Source: Paludibacter sp. (GTDB lineage Bacteria; Bacteroidota; Bacteroidia; Bacteroidales; Paludibacteraceae). Taken from it: a stretch of DNA of 5,651 nucleotides. A model generated the notes under the pieces. It was given only the letters and a program-made list of their open reading frames with translations. It was not told the DNA's origin and did no database searches. The stretch is taken from positions 1-5,651 of the forward strand of contig JANJXE010000287.1 in NCBI GenBank assembly GCA_024709185.1, in the 5' to 3' direction. Made by a program: the position numbers and the translations under genes. Positions 1 to 5,651 of this stretch are shown here, in pieces. The stretch's first letter is position 1, and each line of letters opens with the position of its first letter.

Positions 1-1
1 T

Positions 2-688
2 CTTTCCTGGCTGACGTATAATCCGTGGAGTCTGGTGTATGTGCATAAACACCGGATGCACCTGCGCAATGAGCAATCGAACATTGGTGCAAACGAAAAT
101 CTGGGATGGGTGCTGAGTGTAGCGGTGTTTTATTTTGTGTATTGTGCTTTTGCCTTCATCATTACCGTTGTGGTGTATATTGGCGAAGTTCAGCCTTTGC
201 TGCCTCATATCTATAATTATGCGGTGCTGCTTTTTGTGGTGTTTGTGTTGAGCTTTTACGGACTCCGACAACAGGTGTTGCCCAAAGAATCGCTGGCTAC
301 TGTTCAGTCCCCGGCCTATAAAAACTCCCTGTTGAGTGATAAGAAAAAAGAAAAGATTAAAATGATCATCCTGCAATATTTCGAAAATGAAACGGTTTAT
401 CTCAACCCTGACTTAACCATGGATTCATTATCCAGGGCTCTTAAAACGCCTAAATATCAGCTGACGGAAGTGTTGAACACGGTGATTGGAAAAAACTTTT
501 TTCAGTTTGTGAATGCCTACCGCGTTGAAGCAGTAAAGAAAATGCTGGCCGATCCGAAGAATAATTATTCCATCGAAGCCATTGGTTATGAATGCGGTTT
601 TTCAAGTAAATCTTCTTTTTACAAAGAGTTTAAACGAATTACAGGAATGACTCCCATCGATTTCAGGACTAAAAACGGATCCATTTAA
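2..688 (+). CDS. Membrane-anchored AraC-family transcriptional regulator (5' end cut off by window)
   Basis: Probable DNA-binding transcriptional regulator tethered to the inner membrane. The frame is open from base 2, so the gene begins outside the window and 228 residues are visible; the in-frame GTG at 35 is only an internal valine codon. Visible residues 1-40 hold a short basic stretch (KHRMHLRN) of the kind that links membrane helices. Two strong hydrophobic segments follow at about 36-60 and 70-87, then a Lys-rich linker (SDKKKEKIK, about 112-120). The C-terminal AraC-type domain occupies about 120-224. Its first helix-turn-helix is around LTMDSLSRALKTPKYQL and its second around SIEAIGYECGFSSKSSFYKEFK, followed by the family-typical ITGMTPIDFR. 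Multi-pass membrane regions fused to an AraC domain are a common Bacteroidota arrangement. The gene sits 168 bases upstream of the transport operon in the same direction, so regulation of that operon is plausible but only inferred. The ligand is unknown. Confidence 0.88.
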   Translation, partial: LSWLTYNPWSLVYVHKHRMHLRNEQSNIGANENLGWVLSVAVFYFVYCAFAFIITVVVYIGEVQPLLPHIYNYAVLLFVVFVLSFYGLRQQVLPKESLATVQSPAYKNSLLSDKKKEKIKMIILQYFENETVYLNPDLTMDSLSRALKTPKYQLTEVLNTVIGKNFFQFVNAYRVEAVKKMLADPKNNYSIEAIGYECGFSSKSSFYKEFKRITGMTPIDFRTKNGSI

Positions 689-856
689 GCTTTGAAATTA
701 GGTTCGCTACTCAGCCAAAAGGGCACTTTATCTTAGGGAGACTTCAGGTTTACCTTTTAAAACTACTACCACAACTACCTGTCCTTCTTTTAAAAGTAAG
801 ACAGTTACACCCTGCTGAAATCGTATCATTGCAGTATCATTAAAAACTATACTGAA
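689..856. other. Intergenic region with short repeats, probable promoter region of the transport operon
   Basis: This 168-base AT-rich gap has no coding frame that looks real. It contains GTATCATT twice, at 823-830 and 834-841, exactly 11 bases apart, just before the barrel gene start. CTTTTAAAA occurs at 754-762 and again at 787-795, where it forms the perfect 10-base palindrome CTTTTAAAAG (787-796). AACTAC also occurs twice (761-766, 773-778). No strong GC-rich hairpin followed by a T-run is visible after the regulator gene. TATCATTG (824-831) is one base away from the Bacteroidota -7 consensus TAnnTTTG, but there is no clear TTTG or TTG box about 20 bases upstream. A promoter here is therefore inferred from position rather than shown by motif. 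Confidence 0.45.
823..841. repeat. Direct repeat GTATCATT, 11-base period
   Basis: Two perfect copies of GTATCATT lie at 823-830 and 834-841, separated by GCA, so they fall on the same face of the helix. They end 15 bases before the barrel gene start. AraC-family proteins often bind directly repeated half-sites, so this may be an operator, or may overlap the core promoter. The copies are short and chance occurrence in AT-rich DNA cannot be excluded. Confidence 0.35.
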
Positions 857-2272
857 ATGAGACGATTTGCTTGCTTTTTTACGATTTGCATCGTTGGTAT
901 GGGCTTATCTGCTCATCCTTTGTTTCAGAATGATGCACAGGAATCAATCGCGGATAAGTCTTTCACGGAAACCGATCGTATCTTCACGGAAATCGAAACA
1001 CAGGCAACAGCCGCGGATGAATCGCCACAACACGCAATGCAACTGAAGGGCTATGCACGGAGCGTTGTGTTTGGCGGAGGTGAAAAGTACGAACTGGCAA
1101 CTGCTTTTGCTGAACTGGCTTTGCAGCCCGAGTTGAGAAGCCGTGGCGCGTTTTTGCGGGCCGACATCCGGTTGCGGAAGGGTGTTTTCTTCGATGAAAA
1201 TGTTCAGCTGATTGAGTTGAAAGAACTGTATGCCGGCTACAGCAGTTTGAAGTTCGATGTGATGCTTGGTAATCAGGTGGTGGGCTGGGGACGGACCGAT
1301 GGCTTTAATCCGACCGACAACATCACACCTAAGGATTATTTTTTCTTTACTCCGGAGCCCGATGACCAGCGGCTCTCCAATTTTCTGCTGCGTACCAGAT
1401 ACCGTATTACACCGGCTGTCGAATTAGATTTAATCGGAGTGCCCTTTTATCAGCCATCGGTGTATAAATATGAGTTGTTTGATATGGGTGCAAATGTGGC
1501 TTTCGCGGAACAACAATTTCCGGAGAAGAAACTAAAAAATGCTGCGGTAGCGGCACGGTTTAATTTCGAGTTGCCCGCTGCCGGCTGGTCGGTTTCGTAT
1601 TTCCGGGGCTACGACCCCTATCATGGATTTGAAGTGGCAGCGGTGGATTGGTCAACAGGTTCGCCTTTGACAACCAACCGTCCTGCCAGTTACCGGAAGA
1701 CAAGCTGGGGTGCCGATATGGCTGTGCCTGTTGGTACTATAATCCTTCGTGCTGAAGGTGCATATACGATTACGGAAAATCCGGAGTCAAAAATGCACAT
1801 TCCGATGAGTGGTTTTAGTTATGTGGGTGCGCTGGAAACCAATTTTGGCGGTTTGACAGTTATCGCACAGTATGTAGGAAGCTATGTGCCTGATTTTTCT
1901 ACGTTAGTGGTTCCGGTGCTGACAGACCCCCTGAATCTATATGCGCAAATGCAGTATGCCAATGCAATGATTGACTACGAGAACCGGCAGTTTAACCGAC
2001 GGATTTTTCATCAACAGGAAAAAATGAATCATGCCATTGCGCTTTCTTTTTCTGCTACCGTTGGTTATGATGCCCTGGATTTGGTGTGTGCAGCTTATTA
2101 TGATGTTACTTCTGATGAATGGTTGGTGCAGCCCAAAGTAACCTTCAAACTGAATGATTCGCTAACCGCTTCGATTGGTGGTACCTATATGAATGGTCCC
2201 GATAAAACAATGTTCAGCTATGCCTCCACGATCATGAGTGGAGCTTTTATCAGTCTTAAAGCTTCATTCTAA
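857..2272 (+). CDS. Outer-membrane beta-barrel protein, DUF1302-like porin/export channel
   Basis: A 471-residue exported protein, probably an outer-membrane channel or docking barrel. Residues 1-19 form a signal peptide (basic MRRF, hydrophobic core, cleavage probably after LSA). An acidic, low-complexity stretch follows at about 24-58. From about 62 to the end the sequence is rich in alternating amphipathic strands, such as LKFDVMLGNQVVGWG, VAARFNFEL and TASIGGTYM. It ends in FISLKASF, and a terminal Phe is the usual signal for BAM-dependent assembly. Around 139-160 the pattern NQVVGWGRTDGFNPTD recalls the W-G...D.f.P.D signature of DUF1302-type and related barrels. It is shorter than DUF1302 proteins as I recall them (often above 500 residues), so the family assignment is moderate while the barrel call is strong. 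The start has no Shine-Dalgarno sequence but an A-rich leader, usual for this phylum. The gene stops 10 bases before the transporter start, which supports co-transcription and a shared export role. The substrate is unknown. Confidence 0.8.
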   Translation: MRRFACFFTICIVGMGLSAHPLFQNDAQESIADKSFTETDRIFTEIETQATAADESPQHAMQLKGYARSVVFGGGEKYELATAFAELALQPELRSRGAFLRADIRLRKGVFFDENVQLIELKELYAGYSSLKFDVMLGNQVVGWGRTDGFNPTDNITPKDYFFFTPEPDDQRLSNFLLRTRYRITPAVELDLIGVPFYQPSVYKYELFDMGANVAFAEQQFPEKKLKNAAVAARFNFELPAAGWSVSYFRGYDPYHGFEVAAVDWSTGSPLTTNRPASYRKTSWGADMAVPVGTIILRAEGAYTITENPESKMHIPMSGFSYVGALETNFGGLTVIAQYVGSYVPDFSTLVVPVLTDPLNLYAQMQYANAMIDYENRQFNRRIFHQQEKMNHAIALSFSATVGYDALDLVCAAYYDVTSDEWLVQPKVTFKLNDSLTASIGGTYMNGPDKTMFSYASTIMSGAFISLKASF

Positions 2273-2282
2273 GTGCCTAACC

Positions 2283-4559
2283 ATGAATAAGATTAAAACA
2301 TCCCTGTTTATACTCCGCCACCGCTGGTGGGTGCTATTGGCAACATTTCTCATCCTGCTGGCCGCTCTCATTCCCTTGTCGAACATAAAAATTAATCCGG
2401 ATTTGGAATCGTACATGCCCGACACAATGACTTCGAAGATAAACAACCGGAAAATCAGCGAAGTGTTTGGCAACGACGAGACCATGCTGCTGGTTTTTGA
2501 AGCAGAAGATGTGCTTCAGCCTGCAACACTGAAAAGAGTACAGGCTATCAGCGAAGCCTTAATTCTGAATGGCTCTTTTGAACAGGTTTTGTCCTTGTTT
2601 CAGACAAAGAATATTCAATCGGCCGACGGGATGATGGAAGTGACGCCGGTGGTGGATACTATACCTGAAAACGAGTTTACACGCCAGGCGCTGAGGGAGG
2701 CAATCAGGAAAAATGACCTGGCCTATGGATTAGTGGTATCAGAAGATTTCCGCTATGCCCTGATTATGCTCACCACCGAACGTCAGGTGCAGGATGTGGA
2801 ATTGATGGAAACGATTGACGGGGTGCTGAATCTCTACCCCGGCGACGAAGAGGTGTATGTCACCGGATTGCCTTATCTGCGAAACGAAGCAAATGATAAA
2901 ATCGGTCTCGATCTGATGGTATTGCTACCGATTGGATTACTGCTGATGCTGGTTTTTCTATGGGTTTCTTTCCGTGAGTTCAGGGCCATGCTGCTTCCCT
3001 TCTCGGTGGTGGTGTTTGCAATACTGCTGGCGATGGGGCTTATTCCTGCCCTTGGATGGGAACTGAGTCTGATTGGTGTCCTCATTCCCATCATGATGAT
3101 TGCCATTGCGAATAATTATGGAGTGCATTTCGTGGCTAAGTACCAGGAAGTACGGGCGCTGCATCCCCGCAGAAGTAACTTTAAATTGTTGCAGGAAGTA
3201 ATCTCATATCTGAAAAAGCCCGTACTGTTGTGCGGACTCACGACTATTGTTGGCACGCTGGGTTTAGTCGTGCATTTGCTGATTCCGGCCCGGCAAATGG
3301 GGGTTATTGCATCTGTTGCTATTGCTTTTGCTCTTTTGCTGAGCCTTACCTACATTCCGGCGCTGATGTCGCTGTTTAAAAAGTCGTCGTTGAAGGAGAA
3401 GCACATTGATGTACATCAGGGTGTTTTTTATTTCTTGTTGTCCCGCGTAGGGAAGCTGGTTACAACTCACCCGATACGGACGCTGAGCTTTTTTATTCTT
3501 TTTTTCGTACTGATTACCGCCGGAGTGTTCAGGATTCATATTGCGCCCGACACCAACAAGATATTGCCGGAAGATCATGGCTTTAACCGTGCTGTTCAGA
3601 TTGCAGATGAGCACTTCGGAGGAAGTAAAATGATTAATATTGTTTTCGAAGGCGATGCAACCGACCCTGCTTTGTTGAAACGAATTGACGCGTACAGCCA
3701 TCGCTTAGAGCAGCATCCACTGGTAGGTCGTACTGCTTCTTTAGCCACCATGATTAAGAAAATCAGCATGGCCCTGCACGAGCCGGGTGAGGCGGGATAT
3801 AACGCGATTCCCGACGATAGATTTGCCGTTTCGCAATACCTGGAGTTGTATGGCATGAGTGCTGATATCGCCGATTTCGAACGGTTTATCAGTTTTGATT
3901 ATGCGCATACACTGATGACGATCCAATACCGTGCGACTACCTTGCAGGAAGTGGAGGAATTGGAGAAGGACTTATCGGAGATACTGCAGAATGAACCGTT
4001 GCCTTATACAATTGGAGGTTCCAGTCTGATTGACAAGGAAATCAGTGAGTCGGTAAAAACCGGACAGTACTACTCGTTGCTTTTTGCGTTCATTTCCATC
4101 CTGTTATTGATAAGCCTTATGTTCAGGAGTTTTGCAGCAGGAGTAATCGGTAGTCTCCCACTGGTGTTTGCCGCTTTTTGTACCTTTGGGTTAATGGGCT
4201 GGCTTGGAATTGAGTTGAATATCGTTACGGCCCTGCTTTCGTCCATTTCCATTGGCTTAGGGGTTGATTTCACCATTCACGTGTTCTGGCGGCTCACGAC
4301 CGAATTGCAGCATACGAAGAACTGGCAGGAAGCGATTGGCACTACAATACGGGGCATAGGCCGGGGAATTAGCATCAATGCATTATCGGTCATGCTTGGT
4401 TTTTCGGTGTTGTTCCTATCCGCTTTTCCGCTCATACAATCCTTTGCTTTCCTTATTATCATCAGTCTGATGCTTTGCCTTATCAGTGCACTGGCACTGG
4501 TGCCGGCGCTGTGTTTGCTGGTAAAACCCAACTTTTTACTTCAACAAAAAATACAATGA
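2283..4559 (+). CDS. MMPL/RND-superfamily inner-membrane transporter
   Basis: A 758-residue inner-membrane transporter of the RND superfamily, MMPL branch (COG1033-like), which typically moves lipids or other hydrophobic molecules using the proton gradient. It has the classical duplicated layout. TM1 is at about 16-33, followed by a large periplasmic domain at about 34-208 and TM2-6 at about 209-362. The second half has TM7 at about 399-417, a second periplasmic domain at about 418-595 and TM8-12 at about 597-745. The second-half TM4 equivalent (TM10) keeps the family motif GLGVDFTIH with Asp662, whereas the first-half TM4 reads IAIANNYGVH with Asn278 at the matching position. Post-TM1 motifs are also repeated: INPDLESYMPD (38-47) and IAPDTNKILPEDHG (420-433). 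ATG 2283 is preferred over the in-frame ATG 2238, which would overlap the barrel gene and put 15 non-membrane residues before the natural MNKIKTSLF start. The stop overlaps the next start as ATGA, so translation is probably coupled. Substrate and direction of transport are unknown. Confidence 0.92.
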   Translation: MNKIKTSLFILRHRWWVLLATFLILLAALIPLSNIKINPDLESYMPDTMTSKINNRKISEVFGNDETMLLVFEAEDVLQPATLKRVQAISEALILNGSFEQVLSLFQTKNIQSADGMMEVTPVVDTIPENEFTRQALREAIRKNDLAYGLVVSEDFRYALIMLTTERQVQDVELMETIDGVLNLYPGDEEVYVTGLPYLRNEANDKIGLDLMVLLPIGLLLMLVFLWVSFREFRAMLLPFSVVVFAILLAMGLIPALGWELSLIGVLIPIMMIAIANNYGVHFVAKYQEVRALHPRRSNFKLLQEVISYLKKPVLLCGLTTIVGTLGLVVHLLIPARQMGVIASVAIAFALLLSLTYIPALMSLFKKSSLKEKHIDVHQGVFYFLLSRVGKLVTTHPIRTLSFFILFFVLITAGVFRIHIAPDTNKILPEDHGFNRAVQIADEHFGGSKMINIVFEGDATDPALLKRIDAYSHRLEQHPLVGRTASLATMIKKISMALHEPGEAGYNAIPDDRFAVSQYLELYGMSADIADFERFISFDYAHTLMTIQYRATTLQEVEELEKDLSEILQNEPLPYTIGGSSLIDKEISESVKTGQYYSLLFAFISILLLISLMFRSFAAGVIGSLPLVFAAFCTFGLMGWLGIELNIVTALLSSISIGLGVDFTIHVFWRLTTELQHTKNWQEAIGTTIRGIGRGISINALSVMLGFSVLFLSAFPLIQSFAFLIIISLMLCLISALALVPALCLLVKPNFLLQQKIQ
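4556..4559 (+). promoter_or_regulatory. ATGA start/stop overlap, translational coupling
   Basis: The ATG of the LolA-like gene (4556-4558) overlaps the TGA stop of the transporter gene (4557-4559). No Shine-Dalgarno sequence is visible upstream, only the A-rich stretch CAACAAAAAATACA. This suggests that ribosomes finishing the transporter re-initiate on the LolA-like gene, fixing the two products in proportion. The coupling is inferred; the overlap is seen directly. Confidence 0.75.
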
Positions 4560-5323
4560 AAACAATCCTCACAGCCATTCTGCTTTTTTGCTCCCTCACA
4601 CTTACTGCGCAAAATGCGATGGAAATCAGTCGTAAGTATTTAAATGCCACAGAAGTAGGCGATATGGAGATGATTTCCACGATCAATATTTACGATGCCA
4701 AAGGTGCTGTAAGAACCCGCCAGATCAGTACCGCGTCGCGTAAATTTGCCGATTGTTCCAAAATGATGATTCGGTTTCTGGCACCGGCCGATGTAAAAGG
4801 CACCGCCCTGCTGGTGTACGATTACGAAGATCAGGACGACAGTCAGTGGATTTACATGCCCGCCCTCCGAAAAGTAAGACGTATCGTCAGTACCGAGAAA
4901 GGCAAAAACTTCATGGGTTCCGAGTTTACCAATGCCGACATGAGCCGTCCCAATCAGCAGGATTTTGACTATCAATTGCTGGGAGAAGCTACACAGGAAG
5001 GCAGGAAATGCTGGAAAATTAAAGCAACAGGTAGAACGGATGTCATCAAACAGCAAAACGGGTTCAGCAGTACAATTAGTTACATCGATCAGCAAACTTT
5101 TCTGTGTTACAGGATTGAATACTTTGATAGGTCGGATAAATTGCTTCGTATTCAGAACATTACTGAGTATGCAAAACAGGCAAACGGAAAATATTTTGCG
5201 TACAGGATGACTATGCAAAACGTACAAAACAACAGAAAATCGGAGATGATCGTGGATAAATTTCTGTCTGGTTCAAAAATTACTGAAAGCACTTTCTCTC
5301 CGGCGATGCTGGATAAATTGTAA
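4556..5323 (+). CDS. LolA-like outer membrane lipoprotein-sorting protein (periplasmic carrier)
   Basis: A 255-residue exported protein of the LolA-like 'outer membrane lipoprotein-sorting protein' family (the PF17131 type, by recall). These have a LolA/LolB-like half-barrel fold and are thought to carry a hydrophobic ligand across the periplasm, often with an MMPL/RND partner. Residues 1-19 are a signal peptide (MKTILTAILLFCSLTLTAQ) and no lipobox Cys follows, so a soluble periplasmic product is expected. Family hallmarks run in order: RFLAPADVKGTALLVYDYED (73-92), QWIYMPALRKVRRI (97-110) and FMGSEFTNADM (119-129). Later strands include CWKIKATGR (152-160) and a C-terminal SEMIVDKFLSGSKITESTFS. 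The start at 4556 is chosen because it begins the signal peptide; the in-frame ATG at 4475 would add 27 unrelated residues inside the transporter gene. The overlap with the transporter supports a direct functional partnership. The ligand is not evident, and despite the family name it need not be a lipoprotein. Confidence 0.9.
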   Translation: MKTILTAILLFCSLTLTAQNAMEISRKYLNATEVGDMEMISTINIYDAKGAVRTRQISTASRKFADCSKMMIRFLAPADVKGTALLVYDYEDQDDSQWIYMPALRKVRRIVSTEKGKNFMGSEFTNADMSRPNQQDFDYQLLGEATQEGRKCWKIKATGRTDVIKQQNGFSSTISYIDQQTFLCYRIEYFDRSDKLLRIQNITEYAKQANGKYFAYRMTMQNVQNNRKSEMIVDKFLSGSKITESTFSPAMLDKL

Positions 5324-5364
5324 GGGAGAGATAGAAGCTGAATAAATTGTTAAGGAGAGATGGA
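5308..5364 (+). repeat. Imperfect tandem duplication, 29-base period, spanning the LolA-like stop and the DUF2141 start
   Basis: Bases 5308-5335 and 5337-5364 match at 24 of 28 positions with an offset of 29. Both copies contain GCTG, ATAAATTGT and GGAGAGAT. The first copy encodes the LolA-like C-terminus Leu-Asp-Lys-Leu and its TAA stop; the second is untranslated by that gene and carries AAGGAGAG plus the first base of the DUF2141 start. It looks like a local slippage or unequal-exchange duplication that has since diverged. Confidence 0.85.
5352..5357 (+). promoter_or_regulatory. Shine-Dalgarno-like site AAGGAG for the DUF2141 gene
   Basis: AAGGAG ends six bases before ATG 5364 and nine before ATG 5367. 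It is notable because the other three starts in this operon have no such site. It lies in the second copy of the tandem duplication. The first copy has the related AAGGGAG (5322-5328), but that is followed by ATAGAAG rather than start codons. Confidence 0.6.
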
Positions 5365-5651
5365 TGATGCCTGCTATCAGATGTATTTTGTTTTTAGTTT
5401 TGGTGCAGATTTGTTTCCTGACAGGATCTGCTCAAATCCTTAAAGTTACCATTCGTAATATTCGTACTAACCAGGGACAACTCTGTGTCGCCCTTTTCGA
5501 CAGTAGTGATGGATTCAAAAAGGAGCAAGCCTGTTGGGAGAACACCTACGACAAGTATCGTATCAGCAGGGATGCATTTAGTATTACAATTCCCATTGCA
5601 CCAGGTATGTATGGATTATCGGTTTTAGATGATGAAAACAGAGATGGTAAA
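5364..5651 (+). CDS. DUF2141 family secreted protein (3' end cut off by window)
   Basis: Start of a DUF2141 (PF09912-type) gene; 96 residues are visible and the frame is open to the last base. Residues 1-23 are a signal peptide (Met-Met-Pro-Ala, hydrophobic core, cleavage near GSA), so the product is exported to the periplasm or beyond. The mature part shows the family pattern: LKVTIRNIRTNQGQLCVALF at 26-45, DGF at 49-51, then FSITIPIAPGMYGLSVLDDEN at 72-92. That last stretch matches the usual 'dlppG.YAv..fhDeNgng' block, here followed by RDGK, with Asp-Asp where many members have His-Asp. The D-E-N-R-D-G spacing recalls a metal-binding loop, but this is only a resemblance. The molecular function of the family is not established. 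ATG 5364 or ATG 5367 could be the start; an out-of-frame ATG at 5360 meets a stop after 27 codons. The gap from the LolA-like stop is 40 bases with no terminator, so it is probably the fourth gene of the operon. Confidence 0.85.
   Translation, partial: MMPAIRCILFLVLVQICFLTGSAQILKVTIRNIRTNQGQLCVALFDSSDGFKKEQACWENTYDKYRISRDAFSITIPIAPGMYGLSVLDDENRDGK

Noticed and set aside
35..688. Regulator gene starting at GTG 35
   Set aside because: The frame is open back to base 2 with sensible hydrophobic residues, and the membrane region would be cut short. The gene simply begins before the window.
714..724. GCC-AAAAG-GGC hairpin after the regulator gene as a terminator
   Set aside because: The stem is only three base pairs and no T-run follows.
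796..808. GTAA-GACAG-TTAC inverted repeat as an operator
   Set aside because: Four-base arms are expected by chance in AT-rich intergenic DNA.
824..831. TATCATTG as a Bacteroidota -7 promoter box
   Set aside because: One mismatch to TAnnTTTG and no TTTG or TTG box at the expected distance upstream (around 800-806), so it is too weak to list as a promoter.
2238..2282. Earlier in-frame ATG for the transporter
   Set aside because: It would overlap the barrel gene by 35 bases and add 15 residues lacking membrane-protein character ahead of the natural start at 2283.
3264..3701. Minus-strand open frame of 145 codons opposite the transporter gene
   Set aside because: Its product is Asn/Gln/Arg-rich without domain character, and it lies fully inside a well-supported membrane transporter gene.
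4475..4555. Earlier in-frame ATG for the LolA-like protein
   Set aside because: It lies inside the transporter gene and would place 27 residues ahead of a clear signal peptide, hiding it.
4753..5210. Two shorter + strand frames inside the LolA-like gene, considered as evidence of a frameshift
   Set aside because: The main frame is intact from signal peptide to stop with family motifs in the right order, so no frameshift is needed.
4640..5227. Minus-strand open frame of 195 codons opposite the LolA-like gene
   Set aside because: The + strand frame has clear family motifs throughout; the antisense product shows no recognisable domain and looks like a shadow of the coding bias.
5360..5443. Out-of-frame ATG at 5360 as a small leader gene before DUF2141
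   Set aside because: It encodes only 27 residues without features, and the ATG at 5364 starts a clear signal peptide with a good ribosome binding site distance.

Overview
The window looks like chromosomal DNA from a member of the Bacteroidota. This is inferred from gene families and signals, not from any search. The signs are a membrane-anchored AraC-type regulator, a DUF2141 protein, a LolA-like protein paired with an MMPL/RND transporter, and A-rich gene starts that mostly lack Shine-Dalgarno sequences. All five genes lie on the + strand. There are no RNA genes, insertion sequences or CRISPR arrays, and no gene-free stretch longer than 300 bases.

Layout: (1) 1-688 is the 3' part of a regulator gene whose start lies off the window; it has an N-terminal membrane region and a C-terminal AraC-type DNA-binding domain. 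(2) 689-856 is a 168-base intergenic region with short direct repeats and a palindrome. It is the only sizeable gap before the next genes and the likely site of their promoter. (3) 857-2272 encodes a secreted outer-membrane beta-barrel protein with a terminal Phe, resembling DUF1302-type barrels. (4) 2283-4559 encodes a 12-TM MMPL/RND-superfamily transporter. (5) 4556-5323 encodes a LolA-like periplasmic protein and overlaps the transporter gene by four bases (ATGA). (6) 5364 to the window end is the 5' part of a DUF2141 gene. Just before it, a 29-base-period imperfect tandem duplication spans the LolA-like stop codon and supplies the DUF2141 ribosome binding site.

Genes 3 to 6 are tightly spaced and read as one operon. 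The set of outer-membrane barrel, RND pump and LolA-fold periplasmic carrier resembles the DUF1302 / RND / DUF1329 modules of Proteobacteria. The likely job is moving a hydrophobic molecule (lipid, lipoprotein or pigment-like compound) between inner and outer membrane. The substrate cannot be read from the sequence. The most unusual points are the loss of the usual Asp in TM4 of the transporter (Asn-Asn-Tyr there, Asp kept in TM10), the tandem duplication at the LolA/DUF2141 junction, and the inclusion of a DUF2141 gene in such an operon.
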